Assembly: GCA_032433765.1 (NCBI GenBank)
Contig: JAVIAB010000051.1
Span: forward strand, 152,843,421 to 152,907,420
Source: Megaustenia siamemsis
Lineage: Eukaryota; Mollusca; Gastropoda; Stylommatophora; Ariophantidae
Reading direction: 5' to 3'
Length of the DNA stretch: 64,000 nt
The notes beneath the pieces are model-generated. The model made no database searches. It was not told where the DNA came from and was given only the letters and a program-made list of their open reading frames with translations. Below are positions 11,975 to 23,705 of this stretch, piece by piece. The translations under genes were made by a program, and so were the position numbers. The first letter of the stretch is position 1, and each line of letters opens with the position of its first letter.

Positions 11975-12200
11975 TGTCTGTCTGCATTCGCAGCTTTCAC
12001 CTATGGCGAAGTCTCTAGAGACTAGGAATTGAATTTTGCGCGTCAATCCGTTTTAATCTGGCAGCTGCATGCACAGAGGTCCCTTGCCGTACAGGCAGAT
12101 AACTCCGTCTTCCGAAGTACTCATATATTTTTCCGTCGATAAGTAATTGACGTTTCAAGCCGGGCCTCACTAGTAGTGATGGTGCCACGTTTCACCCAAC
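11975..12200 (-). mobile_element. SINE-3 copy 1 (partial)
   Basis: Matches the copies at 40.53-40.86 kb and 43.67-43.99 kb over CGAAGTCTCTAGAGACTAGG, GGCAGATAACTCCG and TTTCAAGCCGGGCCTC. The tRNA-like 5' head is missing, so the copy is 5' truncated at about 12200. Confidence 0.82.
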
Positions 12201-12214
12201 AAATGCACGCAAGA

Positions 12215-12335
12215 GGTGCATTTTGTGCTATATAAAAAGTCTACACTAACATGTTCTAACATTTTCCTATGTAAAAGTCTACCCTAACATGTTCCGGTCA
12301 TTTTTTGTTATATGAAAGTCTAGCCTCAGGGCTGA
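12215..12335. repeat. Degenerate tandem repeat of about 45-50 bp
   Basis: Three diverged units each contain AAAGTCTA(C/G)(A/C)CT followed by AACATGTTC and a T-rich stretch. Confidence 0.65.
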
Positions 12336-12749
12336 TGCGTGACCTCTCGTGAAAGATTTTTTTGGGAACATGTGGATCGGGGTGAAATGTGTCGGGATAA
12401 TATCAAGGTAGTATCATCTTTGATACCTTGTCTAGCCCATTCTTTTCTCAAAACACAACAGTCTTATAATTATTTTCATTCAAGACAACTTTAATGTATG
12501 CCTAAAATTGCTTTGCATCTAACGGTAACATATCGGTAACAACTTACTCAGTTCTTGACTGTGACAATAGCCACTGGCGCTAATGACTTTATCAGGTAAC
12601 CGCCAAAGAGACTTTGGTGGGCGAAATTTAACGCTTGGCCACCTACACAGTAGTCTCTGAGAAACACACGGGCCGCGTTAATGAGTTTATCAACTGAGTG
12701 CTAGAATAACAACAACGTGAACGGTAAATTAATGGACTTAATAGAGTTA
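12336..12749. other. Unassigned sequence
   Basis: Contains an imperfect hairpin at about 12602-12622 (CCGCCAAAG, 3-nt loop, CTTTGGTGG). Nothing else recognised. Confidence 0.35.
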
Positions 12750-12975
12750 TAACAGGCCTGCCATTTACTGTTAGTGCGATATGACGGCGGCGTAACTTTC
12801 ATACTTGATAGTACCATTTTCTGTTAGTAGGGTTATGACAGAGGCACAAACATTACCATGTTTAGTAAAATTTTCGTGTTGTGGAGTTCTAACAAGCGCG
12901 TGACTTTTATATTTGGTAGTAGCGTTTTCTTTTAGTGTGGCTATGGCACAGGTGTAACTTTCATGAGTAGTAGAG
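12750..12975. repeat. Degenerate tandem repeat of about 65-70 bp
   Basis: Roughly three to four diverged units carrying TACTGTTAGT or TTCTGTTAGTA, then a TATGACA/GGC block and AACTTTCAT. Old array. Confidence 0.55.
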
Positions 12976-13400
12976 CTAGGACAGGAAGGAGTAACCCTCA
13001 TGATGGTATAGTATTATTTTATATACCGTCAACTCGTGTTAAAGAGCTTTGCCTGCTCCGGCACGTGAAGGCGGATAGGCCGTCAGTTGGTCGTCATCTC
13101 CAAATGTTCAGTTGTAACAACAGAACTAGTAAAAATGACGCGGGCGTCCAAGAAAGTGACTAATCGTATAAAAATAACGCGGAAGTCTAAACAATCACAA
13201 CGAGCGTCCGCGAAACCACCAAGGGCGTCCTAGAAACCACAGCGAGCGATGTTCCGTTTAAGTTGAAGTTTAGAAATGTTAAACTGCACAAAATAGGGAC
13301 ATTTCGGTGGAATGTGAAAAAAAATATATTACGGTAATTAGTATTAAATAATTAATAATAGTTATTTTTTTATTATAATTAATTAATAATAATTAATTAT
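12976..13400. other. Unassigned sequence
   Basis: Loose repetition of GCGGGCGTCC / GAGCGTCCGCGAAACC between 13135 and 13250, then a strongly AT-rich TTAATAA stretch at 13320-13400. No gene recognised. Confidence 0.35.
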
Positions 13401-14110
13401 ATCATCATCATCAAGTACCGGGCCTAGTGGCGTAGGTGACATGTCTCTCCACAACTTTCGATCTCAGCAATTATTTATCATTTCTATTGTTGACCTTCTG
13501 CCAAGCCATGTTCTTAAGCTGTCTGTTAATTTTTTCTCTTTACTTCCCTCTATCTCTTTGTCTCTCGATTTTTTCAGTTGTTACAATATATTCCAGCTGT
13601 TCTATTCCAAATACATGGCCAAAAAATGATGATTGTCTCTTCCTAACATTGGAAATTAGCTCTCTGTTTGCTTTGACCTCTCTCAGAACCTCATCATTAC
13701 TCTTCTTAGCTGTCCATGGTGTTCTCAACATTCTTCTGTAAAACCACATTTCTACAGACTCCAGTGAAATTAATTATATTTTACTTATGACTTATTATTG
13801 ATAATTTGCGATATGCGGATAACACAGTCTTGATAGCAGAGGCAGAGAATTAACTACAAGAATTGATAGACATAATAGTAAAAGAAAACAACAAGAAAGG
13901 TCTAAGTCTGAATAGTAAGAGAACAGAAGTAATGGTCATGTCGAAGAAACAATCATCACCATCATGTAGCATAAAAATAAACAAGACAAATCTGAAACAA
14001 GTACGTTTCAAATACTTGAGCACAGTAATAACAGATGGAAGTTGCACCACAAAAATAAAAAGCAGAATAGCTCAGGACAAAATAACATTACAAAAATGAC
14101 AAATATCTTA
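13401..14110 (-). pseudogene. LINE-C copy with inverted 5' part (3' part minus, 13401-13768; RT part plus, about 13790-14110)
   Basis: The minus-strand part encodes MWFYRRMLRTPWTAKK, then ELISNVRKRQSSFFGH and LEYIVTTEKIE, and ends in the (ATG)n tail and GTACCGGGCC terminus of this family. Immediately beyond it, in opposite orientation, lies a more upstream RT part with NLRYADNTVLI (RT active-site block, here YADN) and GLSLNSKRTEVMV. In the complete order at 19.84-20.75 kb these segments are collinear, so here the 5' part is inverted with about 120 bp missing, as expected for twin-primed insertion. The 5' part is diverged enough that two separate insertions remain possible. Confidence 0.7.
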
Positions 14111-14131
14111 TGCAACATTAGTCATTAGTCA

Positions 14132-14845
14132 TTAGTCATTAGTCGAAAGATCATCCTCCTTGCACAAGGGGCATACCCATAAGTGCTCCGATTTCCTTTC
14201 GAGTAAATTCACAAGTGTGTGACGGCTGATCGTGCCGGTTCGCAGTTGGTTAACCATACACCTCTGGCGTCCTGAAAAATGTTCGCTCTTAGCTGTGCCA
14301 AGCCTTACGCGACTATGCGTTAGTCTCGCCATTGCGTTTGAATCCTTGTCGTCTCGAAAGTCTGCTACTCTTCCCGCCTCGCGGATTGCGTGTAAAATGT
14401 CCGCGTTGTCCATGGCGTTGCCATCTGAAATTTTAGCCTTTTCAGCAAGCTTGTCAGCTCGTTCGTTCCCTTGCACTCCAGAGTGGCCAGGTACGTAGAT
14501 GAAGACGATTTCTTTTAAAGTTGACAGCTGCAGGGACTTCAACCACTCTCTTCGCCTCCACCCAGCCTCAACCTTCTTAAGCATACTCATGGAGTCACTG
14601 AGAAAACATACTCCTGCGAAAGACTGTGTTTCGAGCCATGTCATTGCCTTAGTGACTGCTAAAACCTCCACTGTCATGCTGCTCGTTGTTTGCGAAAAAG
14701 CACCACTATCCTCATGCACCATTTGCCCTTTCACCTGCGCTGTATATGCCCATGAACATCGTTTATTTCGTACAACCGAACCATCTGTGTAGATAATAAT
14801 ATTGCCGGACGTTACGTTTTCTTTGATTATGCAACAAATCTATGT
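14132..14845 (-). pseudogene. RNase H domain fragment of another LINE (RNase H-bearing clade)
   Basis: The minus-strand frame has IIIYTDGSVV (first catalytic Asp), MTVEVLAVTKAM (Glu), VCFLSDSMSMLKKV (Asp), then IVFIYVPGHSGVQGNERADKLA with the His and last Asp: the full D-E-D-D set of an RNase HI fold. After it come HSRVRLGTAK and WVCPLCK, the start of a cysteine finger that is cut off by a 7-bp tandem repeat (ATTAGTC) at 14110-14145. The GHSGVQGNERAD signature is typical of RNase H in I/Jockey/R1-type elements, not of RTE. The frame opens from about 14845, where LINE-C' sequence begins, so it is truncated on both sides. Confidence 0.85.
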
Positions 14846-15250
14846 TAATAGAATTGAGAAAGAGAGCTCATCGGTGATATATAAAACCAATTCTGACCTA
14901 TGGAAGCGAATCATGGACAGTAAACAAACAAATGAAAAACCGATTAGAGGCCACAGAGATGGTATTTCTGAAAAGAATGTTGAAAGTTACCTGGACAGCT
15001 AAAAATACCAATGAGGAAATTCTCAAAGAGGCCAACACAAAAAGGGAGCTCATAAAAAACATCAGAAAGACAAAATCAACATTTTTTCGGGCACATCATG
15101 AAAAGAGGAAAGTTGGAATACTTGGTTACATTTGGCAAAATAGAAGGATTGAGAGATCGCGGACGACAAAGAGAGAAAATACTGGATAGCTTGGCATCAT
15201 GGCATGGAAAACATTCAACAACAGAATTATGGATTTTAATTCGTTTGCAG
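14846..15250 (+). pseudogene. LINE-C' 3' fragment, copy 1
   Basis: Sense fragment with EEILKEANTKRELIKNIRK, then HIMKRGKLEYLV-like and GLRDRGRQREKILDSLASWHGK segments spread over more than one frame by indels. It is 5' truncated and lacks RT motifs. It differs from LINE-C proper by GKLEYLVT in place of EQLEYIVT. Confidence 0.75.
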
Positions 15251-15740
15251 TGATACCGAGGCCTGCCATAACCATAACCATAATTTGAGTTGTATTTATA
15301 TTTGTAATTATGTTTGTATTTCTCCTTCTATCTAGCTGACTCTAAGAGAATCTGTATGTCTCTCGTACTTTAATTAACGTACTTCATGTATGCCAATCGT
15401 CTTTCTTTAACATATTCAAGTAACATCTATACTTGACAGGCAACAGACACTTGAGGTATTCAGTAACACGAACATATATTATTTATGTACTAATTTTTAC
15501 AGTCCTGCAGTCATAAGTTATATTAGCACATAATAAATTCAATGGACGATATGTCAAATGCAGGTTAAAGTCAGTAACAATACTACCGGGCGGTCTGGAT
15601 AACCGCTGGACTCAAATACTTCTGGAAATACTAAACACGTCACAGTTTACACTTTCTAGTTTATCTATACACCAGTCCTGTTGTAGACTAAATATATCTG
15701 CTAATTAACAGGGATATCCGTCTTCTTCTCCGTCTTATAT
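15251..15740. other. Unassigned sequence
   Basis: AT-rich, no recognised element up to the start of the tetranucleotide array. Confidence 0.3.
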
Positions 15741-16099
<359 letters not shown>

Positions 16100-16155
16100 G
16101 TCCTTTCGAGCCGAAGACGGCACATAGGGCAGAACCACAATCTCAAAAACAAAAA
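16100..16155 (-). mobile_element. LINE-G 3' terminus, copy 1
   Basis: On the minus strand the sequence reads GAGATTGTGGTTCTGCCC, TATGTGCCGTCTTCGGC, then TCGAAAGGAC and the tetranucleotide tail. GCCG-TCTT-CGGC forms a small hairpin that recurs at other 3' ends in this window (29.34, 32.32, 54.4, 60.9 kb). Only the last 55 bp of the element are present. Confidence 0.7.
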
Positions 16156-16159
16156 ACCT

Positions 16160-16262
16160 TTTGTGTGTGTGTGTGTGTGTGTGGTGTATGTGTGGTGTGT
16201 GTGTGGTGTGTGTGTGTGTGTTTGTGTGCGGTGTGTGTGTGTGTGTGTGTGGTGTGTGTGTT
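16160..16262. repeat. (GT)n-rich microsatellite with GGTGT interruptions
   Basis: Alternating GT with regular GGTGT breaks over about 100 bp. Confidence 0.95.
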
Positions 16263-16424
16263 TTGGGGGAGGGTGGCTACTTGAGTTCATGGAATTTTTT
16301 CTCTGTTACTGGTTGACAGTTCTCCCGTCGCTTATTGACAGCACTATTGTTTGTTGCCACTTAGCACGTATATTAAAATGCATGCTAGCTATTTTCTTAT
16401 TGTCTCTTTCAAGATCTCATCTGT

Positions 16425-16530
16425 AAATACATATACCCACAGAGTGAAATGGTAAATACATATGTCCACTGTGTGAAATGATACATACATATGTCCGCTG
16501 TGTACATGTCCACTGTGTGAGATGGTATGC
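16425..16530. repeat. Degenerate tandem repeat of about 35 bp
   Basis: Three units built on ACATATGTCC(A/G)CTGTGTGAAATG. Confidence 0.75.
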
Positions 16531-16644
16531 ATGCTGTTAATATATAATCAAAAACTCGTGTCCTTAGGAGAGGTATATGACTCGGTAATTCACTTAAAAT
16601 GCAATACCAGCGTAGACATAAAGTGGCTTCTGCTTATACCAATT

Positions 16645-16987
16645 GTTCATGTTCATTATTTCTTGTTTCATGTTAATTATTTCTTGTTTCATGTTAATTA
16701 TTTCTTGTTTCATGTTAATTATTTCTTGATTCATGTTAATTATTTCTTGATTCATGTTAATTATTTCTTGATTCATGTTAATTATTTCTTGATTCATGAT
16801 TATTTCTTGATTCATGTTAATTATTGCTTGATTCATGTTAATTATTTCCTGATTCATGTTAATTATTTTTTGATTCATGTTAATTATTTCTTGATTCATA
16901 TGAATTATTTCTTGATTCATGTGAATTATTTCTTGATTCATGTTAATTATTTCTTGATTCATGTTAATTATTTCTTGATTTATGTTC
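16645..16987. repeat. 21-bp minisatellite (left part, about 16 units)
   Basis: TTCATGTTAATTATTTCTTGA with 21-bp period. The same family continues at 17346-17425 with TTCATGTTCATTATTTCTTCG, so the retroposon at 16988-17345 sits inside it. The open frames across it are by-products of a period divisible by three. Confidence 0.95.
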
Positions 16988-17345
16988 CTGGAGGCGAAGG
17001 CACGCCTGAACCAGAGCTGGAAGCTGTCAGCGACTTACAGCTGATGGCTTGCGCCAGGATCGGTGAACCAAAACCATCCAAACCCTGCTCCACCTCTCCG
17101 CGGAGCCTCTCTGGCCAAGCGAGCAGGGATCGAAGAGGGAATACAACCCGGTACTAAAAAATGTCGTGCTGAAGTCGGATGTGTTGGGCCGAAAGGCGCA
17201 AATATAACAGTTATGCTGCAAACCACAACACAAGGCAGACACGTCCACTTAACGTCCTTTTAAGGACGGATGACGAAGAGGAATTCTACAGTCTACGAAT
17301 ACTCTAGAATACTTTAGTCATCGGGCGAACGTAAGCAAGCAAGCA
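16988..17345 (+). mobile_element. Retroposon H, copy 1 (LINE 3' end with AAGC tail)
   Basis: Matches 51035-51400 through GGAGGCGAAGGC, GCCAGGATCGGTGAACC, CCCTGCTCCACCTCTC and GTCGTGCTGAAGTCGGATGT, GTTGGGCCGAAAGGCGCA to a terminal (AAGC)n tail. It looks like the 3' end of an autonomous LINE, with no domain left. It interrupts the 21-bp minisatellite. Confidence 0.8.
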
Positions 17346-17425
17346 TTCATGTTCATTATTTCTTCGTTCATGTTCATTATTTCTTCGTTCATGTTCATTA
17401 TTTCTTCGTTCATGTTCATTATATA
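17346..17425. repeat. 21-bp minisatellite (right part, four units)
   Basis: TTCATGTTCATTATTTCTTCG repeated; the same family as the array left of retroposon H but with a variant subunit (TTCG in place of TTGA). Confidence 0.93.
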
Positions 17426-17629
17426 AGTTCTCGAGAGCTTGATCTTTTTAAACGATGTTTGATAAGCTCCTGTATTTTTATGTCCGTGGAATGTCTTCAG
17501 GGTGTTTAATTTTTTCTGCTAATGTTAGGACTTTCTCTTTTCTACGTTCACTAAAGTTCAGTGGTTTTACTGTAGACTCAATGACCGATATTGGTTTTCT
17601 CTTGGAGTTGTCTAGTTATATTCTGAGAT

Positions 17630-17750
17630 CTGAATTTTGTATTTTGTCCAACCTCTAGAGTTTTGTATTTTGTCCAGCCTCTAGAGTTTTGTATTTTGTC
17701 CAATCTCTAGAGTTTTGTATTTTGTCCAGCCTATAAAGTTTTGTATTCGA
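17630..17750. repeat. 26-bp minisatellite, four units
   Basis: TTTTGTATTTTGTCCAGCCT-CTAGAG repeats at a 26-bp spacing (17661, 17687 and so on). Confidence 0.92.
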
Positions 17751-18375
17751 GATTGTTGCATGTGCGATCTTTCCATGTTCTAGAGTAGGCGGGACATTAT
17801 CGACGAAGACTTATCTTGTAGTGTAGGTATCTGTCACCCAATTAGCCCGTGTCAATGTATTCATTTAAACATTGGAAACTCTATGACGCTCAGATCCCCT
17901 CCCGAGTACCTCCCACAGTGTGAAGTACCGCCAACACTCACAAGTAAAAGCACTGAAGATGGTTACAGGTGTACGAACTCTGTAGCATTGGCGAAGACCT
18001 TGAAAACGGAGAGGATATATGAGTTGATGTTTATCTCTTAAACAACGGCCATATTTGCCCTACTTATTTTGAGAAGTTAACTGCCAAGGGTTGATTAACG
18101 TGCGTAGAGTGTACACGGGAACTCCTGCTTTTCGCCTTTATCCAAGAATACTAGATGATCGGATCTCACTACACAATTACCTGTAGAGAGTAAAGCCAAG
18201 AGAATTCCAGGTATTCCCAAGGAACAATTCACACAGCTTACTGTGGTATTTGAACACGACGCCTTACCTTTAGACCAACCATTACCCCAATATTTAATGA
18301 GTGAACAAAACTTACTTTACAGTCGAATTATAATGTATGCCCTCAACGTAGCTTCTTGTCGATGTTTCATCCATA
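17751..18375. other. Unassigned sequence
   Basis: No recognised coding or repeat content. Confidence 0.3.
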
Positions 18376-18714
18376 AAGGTAAGGTGAAGGTAAAGCACGA
18401 GACTTCAATCGGCGTCTTAGGACGCGAGGTTTCAACCATATGTGCTCGGCCGCCTATACGGAAGTGTTTGGAGGCCTCTGGATAGTGTCGCTTCAAGCAT
18501 CGAAACTCACGATGCCAGGCGGCATTCCGCACCTTCCCAGAATTCTACTCTGGTACAGATTTCTGCCAGCGGCTGGGTCGACCGCGGTGGTATTTTTTTT
18601 TTTTCAACCAGGAGTACAATTCACACTGCTTCCAGTGGGAATCAAACAAGGGTTGTCCGAACGTCGATAGCTACGTCGGGTGGTTTTCCCAACTAGGCTA
18701 CCGAGACCCCCAAA
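18376..18714 (-). mobile_element. SINE-2 copy 1
   Basis: On the minus strand it starts GGGGGTCTCGGTAGCCTAGT (A-box like) and has a tRNA-like B box (TTTGATTCCC), a 330-bp body and a tail of GGTAA-type units read as (TTACC)n. The nearly identical layout at 34.59-34.92 kb defines the family. This copy is more diverged and has a T-run at 18592-18603. Confidence 0.87.
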
Positions 18715-19835
18715 TATTTTCATCCATTTCTTAAGAAAGCACTTTATTATTCATTTTAAATAAATGTCTTCAAGGATTATCTTGTCTATAACCCACTACT
18801 ATCTGTAAAGTACTTTGATTCCGCTCTGCTATGCGTGTTCTCAAATATATCTGTTATCAGACCTCATGTATATCATGACACTCTCTCTATAATTAAATAT
18901 TAATGTTTACCAAGTGGTGCTCTTCTAGCTCAAACGTTGACAAATGCTTCCGTTCTATAGTCTTATCAAACTTCACTATAAGTAACAATGCTCTCTCTTG
19001 TGTAATGCTCTTTCATGTCCTATGAGAGCTCTTCCTCAACAGTACCCATGCACTGTGCAACCAGAGTATATAATGTCTGTCTCACATTGTATCATCTCCG
19101 TATTTTCTACTCAGACTTTATATTTGTCTCCCTCTACTTTGCCAAAGCTTCAAACCATTTCCGGTGGGGAATTATTGGAATCGGATGCCACGGGTCCCAA
19201 CTCAATCAGAGTGCATTTTAATGACTGCCATGTCTCTCGCCAACGAGGGTGGAGTGCCAGATCTATTTAGACTTCCTTTTAAGCTTCTAAGACTCCGTGC
19301 AATTTTGCTTGAATCTTAAAGAGGTCCTGGGGGCGGATTTTAGACAAGAAAAAGTTCTTTAAAAAAAAGAGGTGTCTTTAAAAGGGAGGAAGGAGGAAAA
19401 ACGGAGGTATAATGAGTGTATGATGAGATGAACGAGACGTGTGTAAACATACAAGGTCCTAGACTCATTGATTCCGGCAGAGTTCCTGCGTCTGGAGGTC
19501 TAGAAACTAGCGCTTCCTGACAGATTGGCTTGAAACTTCAAACGGTTCCATCTTTCAGAGGAAAAGGAGGGGGGATAATTCTAGAGCCGATTTCTCAAAA
19601 GTTCTTGAGGGCTTAACCACATTCAGATGGCTTAAGGGCTGCTCCTGTGATTACACACAACAGATTTGTGACCCGCGACAAGCTCGCTTATTTCTTTGTT
19701 CCGTGTTGAAACACAAATTGCGCGAACGTAATTTCGTTGACAAAGAGAGGAAAAAGGGCAGGTTAAAATGAGATAAGGAGATAATTGAAAATTGAATACT
19801 AAGAAAAGACTTGAAACAAAGAAAAACTGAATCCA
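18715..19835. other. Unassigned sequence
   Basis: About 1.1 kb of non-repetitive sequence with no splice-bounded exon or known repeat recognised. Confidence 0.3.
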
Positions 19836-20755
19836 ATGAAAAAATACGAAAGAAAAATTAAAGTTCACCAAGAAACAGTAGCAGGTAGTGTATTTTGCGA
19901 CAACATTCACAAGGTAATAAATACATCTTCTGACTATACATCTGTCAATAACATAAATAATCTATGGTATGCTGATGAAACAGTCTTAATTGCTAAGAGT
20001 GAAAATGAGTTACAAGAAATGTTGGACATTATAGTGAAAGAAAGCAAAAATAAAGGACTCAGCCTTAATAGCAAAAAGACATAGGTAATGGTAAAAACAA
20101 AGAAAAAGACATCACCTCAGTGCAAAATAAAGACATTTGGAACAATATTAAAACAGGTAAATGAATTTAAATATTTGGGAACTTTGTTAACTTCAGATGG
20201 AAGATGTACAAAAGGGGTGAGATGCAGAATGGCTCAGGCAAAAGCAGCTTTCCAAAAAATGAGGAAGATAATATGCAATCAATTTTTGAGAATAGAAACA
20301 AGAAAAAGAGTTCTTAAATGTTACATAGAGCCAGTCTTAACATATGGATGTGAATCATGGACAATAGGACAACAGAGAAGCAAATCACTGGAGTCTGTAG
20401 AAATGTGGTTTTACAGAAGAATGTTGATAATACCATGGACAGCTAAGAAGAGTAATGAAGATGTTCTGAGAGAGGTCAAAGCAAAAAGAGAGCTAATTTC
20501 CAATATTAGGAAGAAACAATCATCATTTTTTGGCCATGTAATGAGAAGAGAACAACTGGAATATATTGTAACAAAAGGAAAAATTGAGGGACGAAGAGAT
20601 AGAGGGAAGCAAAGAGAAAATAATAACAGACTGCTTCAGAGAATGGCTTGGCAGAAGGTCAACAACAGAAATGATAAATAGCTGTCGAGATCGAAAGTTG
20701 TGGAGAGACATGATCACCCACGGCAGCAGGCCCGGTACTTGATGATGATGATATA
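19836..20755 (+). pseudogene. LINE-C: longest copy, RT core to 3' end
   Basis: Sense fragment starting inside the RT. It has NNLWYADETVLIAKS (RT active-site block, YADE instead of the usual ADD), then GLSLNSKKT, VNEFKYLGTLLTSDG, LKCYIEPVLTYGCESWTIG, EMWFYRRML, and SSFFGHVMRREQLEYIVTKG with a basic RRDRGKQRE tail. A TAG at 20082-20084 breaks it after SLNSKKT, and the loss of a catalytic Asp makes it inactive regardless. It ends with GCCCGGTACTTGATGATGAT, the family's (TGA)n-tailed terminus. The other LINE-C pieces here can be read against this copy. Confidence 0.87.
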
Positions 20756-21440
20756 TCTGAGGTTGTGAATCTCTGTAAAGTGTAGTTAAACAACATGTAG
20801 CTGCAAACATATGATTGATTAAAGTAAAATACAAACTAAACCAAAATTAAACAAACATTTTGCGCTACAAAAACAGCTTTACATGTGTAATAACGAAAGC
20901 AAAAGCAAATTGATACTATTTCTATTTTTAACCATTCAATGAACCCAATGTGATCTCACAATTGGTTTTGAACGTCATCGTTGACGTTCTTTGCCGTCTT
21001 TTTCATGGTTTCTTTTTTTTCCCCACGCTACCAAAAAAAATTAGTCTTTAGGAATGTGAAAAGTCGTTGTATGCTTAACACTAGTTCACTTATTTGTGTA
21101 TCTCTGTGTCTATATCTATTATTGCTATCATTCATTTACTGGCACACAACTTTTGGTTGAACACAGCAAGGTCACGTAGCAGTCTATAAATCAGAATGGG
21201 ATGAGAAAATAAAAATAAAAATAATAAATAAATGACGAAATAAAGGGTTCCTCGGCGACTTAAGGCCGGTGGAGACTGTGTTATCAGTGTTGCAATAACC
21301 AAGGGCACATTTCACAGGTTGTGGGGGCCAGTATAACGCCAAGCCGAGAGCAGATATCAATGTAGAGAAATCATTACAGGGAGAAAAGAGAGAGACAGAC
21401 AGAGAGAGAGAAGGAGAGAGGTGAGAATGGTATAATGTAG
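20756..21440. other. Unassigned sequence
   Basis: Contains a GA-rich run at 21385-21420 (GAGAGAGACAGACAG). No gene recognised. Confidence 0.35.
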
Positions 21441-21560
21441 ACAATTTTTTAAAATGGTATTAAGCAGCTGTACCTAAGGGGGACAAATCAAACTACGACG
21501 TTTCGGCAAAGACCGTCATCGGGTGCAATATAACGAATATAAATACAAAAAAAGTCACAT
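21441..21560 (-). mobile_element. Short retroelement 3' tail, possibly Penelope-like (copy 2)
   Basis: On the minus strand: CCGATGACGG-TCTTTG-CCGAAAC, then GTCGTAGTTTG and, about 25 bp on, GCAGCTGCTTAATACCATTTT. A 19-nt stretch from GCCGAAAC onward is identical to the copy at 54722-54740. CGG/CCG can pair as a stem II between a GATGA and a GAAA box, as in hammerhead ribozymes, but the core CUGAUGA has C for U. Confidence 0.55.
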
Positions 21561-22903
21561 GTATTTATCTATATGAAAGGGGCCATATGAAGGAATGACC
21601 GGAAGAGACCAGGACCAAAATGCATGTTGGTCACGTGATAAGTGGTCAATAAACCAGATAGGCTTTCAAGGTGAGAAATGATAGAGTGTGTTCTCCGTAC
21701 CTTACTACCCTACGAGAGGAAATAGATGGCGCTAATGTTGCCTCAAATTCGCATTTAACATATGGTGGAATTAACTCATCTCTTTCCAAAAATTAGAGCA
21801 CTTGGGTGCACACGCATATATATATATATTTTTTTTTCTTCTTGCACGTGCATGTGTGTGGTGTATACACGTCTATCAGCATTGCCGGAAGACCTACGTT
21901 GGTGGCAGTAATGTGATCGTTTTTGAGAGCATTCCAACGACATCTCACTTTATGTTCCAGTGTCGCTGAATTCCCCGGACTATTCTGCTCTGTCGACATC
22001 CATCTTACTGACCTGATCTTATGCTCCTAGGATGAATCGTTTCACTTTGGGGAACGAACTCATTTCTCGCTTTGATTCTTTAAACCCAAGTGAGATTAAC
22101 TACTTCCATTGTAAAAATGAAATTATATTTTATGTTTCTTTATTTATTTTGCTTGATTTGCACGTTTTATGAGTCTTTTCTATGAACCGTTTATCTTTCG
22201 ACTTTTGTTGATAGATGTGATGTTTCATTTCGTATGCACTTCTATGATGTCATTATATTACTTTTCTTAACTCTATGAGATTCTTAACAATTTTAATAAT
22301 TTGTGTTTTATTTTATTCGTTTTTTTAAATAAAAGTTGAAGAAGACATATTTGTTGATAGATTTGTTTTGTCTTCTCTTGTTCTGAAAGCTGTGACATCT
22401 TTAATTTGTTTGCATTCTATTGATGAAAGCACACCATCGTTTATATTGTGTTTAAATGTAATACTCAAAGTGACAACAATTCATAACTAGGATACTTTAA
22501 ACAATATAAATGTTTACAAACATATTTACACAAACTCAACAATACCAAAATGTTGGTTAAAAATATGCACTGGACAAGGCAACAAAAGAAACATAACTAA
22601 CTAATGTCAAGAAATGGTTAACAAAAGACGAACTAAAATAACGATACAAACAGAAAAGGCTTGTTAGTTAAGGTAGAGGTGCACGCCGCTTTCTTTTATA
22701 TAAAAAAATGATAAATAATAACAGAGAGAACAAAGCACGAGAAATAGCAATCAATAAACAATAAAAGTACACAAACGATAAACACTGAGCACAATTCCTG
22801 TGAATCAAGGGCTTCAGGCAGAAAGGTGCAATTAATCTGTCCACTTGTTAGTGCTGGACGTCATAGCTTTTGGTTGGATCACACAACGTTAGAGGTATGA
22901 TAG

Positions 22904-22936
<33 letters not shown>

Positions 22937-23287
22937 GAGAAAGCGAAAAGGTGTTAATAAAAAATAATAAAAATATTACTGTACCGGGTACTTGCGTCTC
23001 CAAATCCTGGGGAGCTACAAAGAGAAAGATTGAAGCAAAACGACATTGTGTTGGAACTTCTCTTTGATGGCATCTTTACAATAATACACTTACACATTCG
23101 TCATTCATGTACTTGTTCTCAGTATGTTCTGGTTATGTTCTAAATATGTATTTAACATACACCATATACAAATAAATAGTATTACTGCTAAGGTTTATTG
23201 TGAACGTCCCATTTTATTAAACAGGCTTTGGGATTTACTTGATGTGATACAGCAAGACAGCTTTGGTATTTAAGAGCCTGTACTTTT
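21561..23287. other. Unassigned sequence with simple repeats
   Basis: Contains (TA)n at about 21817-21830 and (GT)n at 22907-22934. No exon or interspersed repeat was recognised in these 1.7 kb. Confidence 0.35.
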
Positions 23288-23705
23288 ATTCATAACAACT
23301 TATGGATGTGGAACATGGACATCAGCCGAAAAATATATTAGTGTTTGTGAAATCAAGTGTTACAGAAAAATACACAGAAAAAACGCTGTTAAAAAAAACG
23401 ATAATGTAATAAGTTTAGGAATAATTTAAAATGTTCTATAACTTAAAGATAAAGAACATAAAAAACATATATGTATACATACGTAATGGACATGTAAAAC
23501 AACATAATGGCCTAGACACTACAATGTCAGAGGGAATGGTTCCAGGTAAATAAGAAAAAGGAAGGTCTAGAAGAAAGTGGGTTCAAAATATCACAGACCA
23601 GCCAGGATTGACTGCTGAAGACGCTGGGCATCTCGCGCAGGTCAGAGTAAACTTCGAAGTAGTTGTTATGAGAGCACCGACAGTCATTAGCTATTGATGA
23701 TCATG
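23288..23705 (+). pseudogene. LINE-I fragment: C-terminal RT-associated region
   Basis: Translation in pieces gives TYGCGTWTSAEKYIS (the YGCETW motif of LINE proteins), KCYRKIHRKN, then after frame changes RKRKV-type basic residues and ITDQPGLTAEDAGHLAQ followed by RVNFEVVVMRAPTVI. This order is that of the C-terminal domain of APE-type LINEs. Several stops and shifts make it an old fragment. It ends near CATTAGCTATTGATGATCATG. Confidence 0.7.

Noticed and set aside
19836..20681. LINE-C reverse transcriptase as a domesticated host gene
   Set aside because: It has an internal stop, YADE in place of ADD, a retroposon (TGA)n tail, and many truncated relatives nearby.
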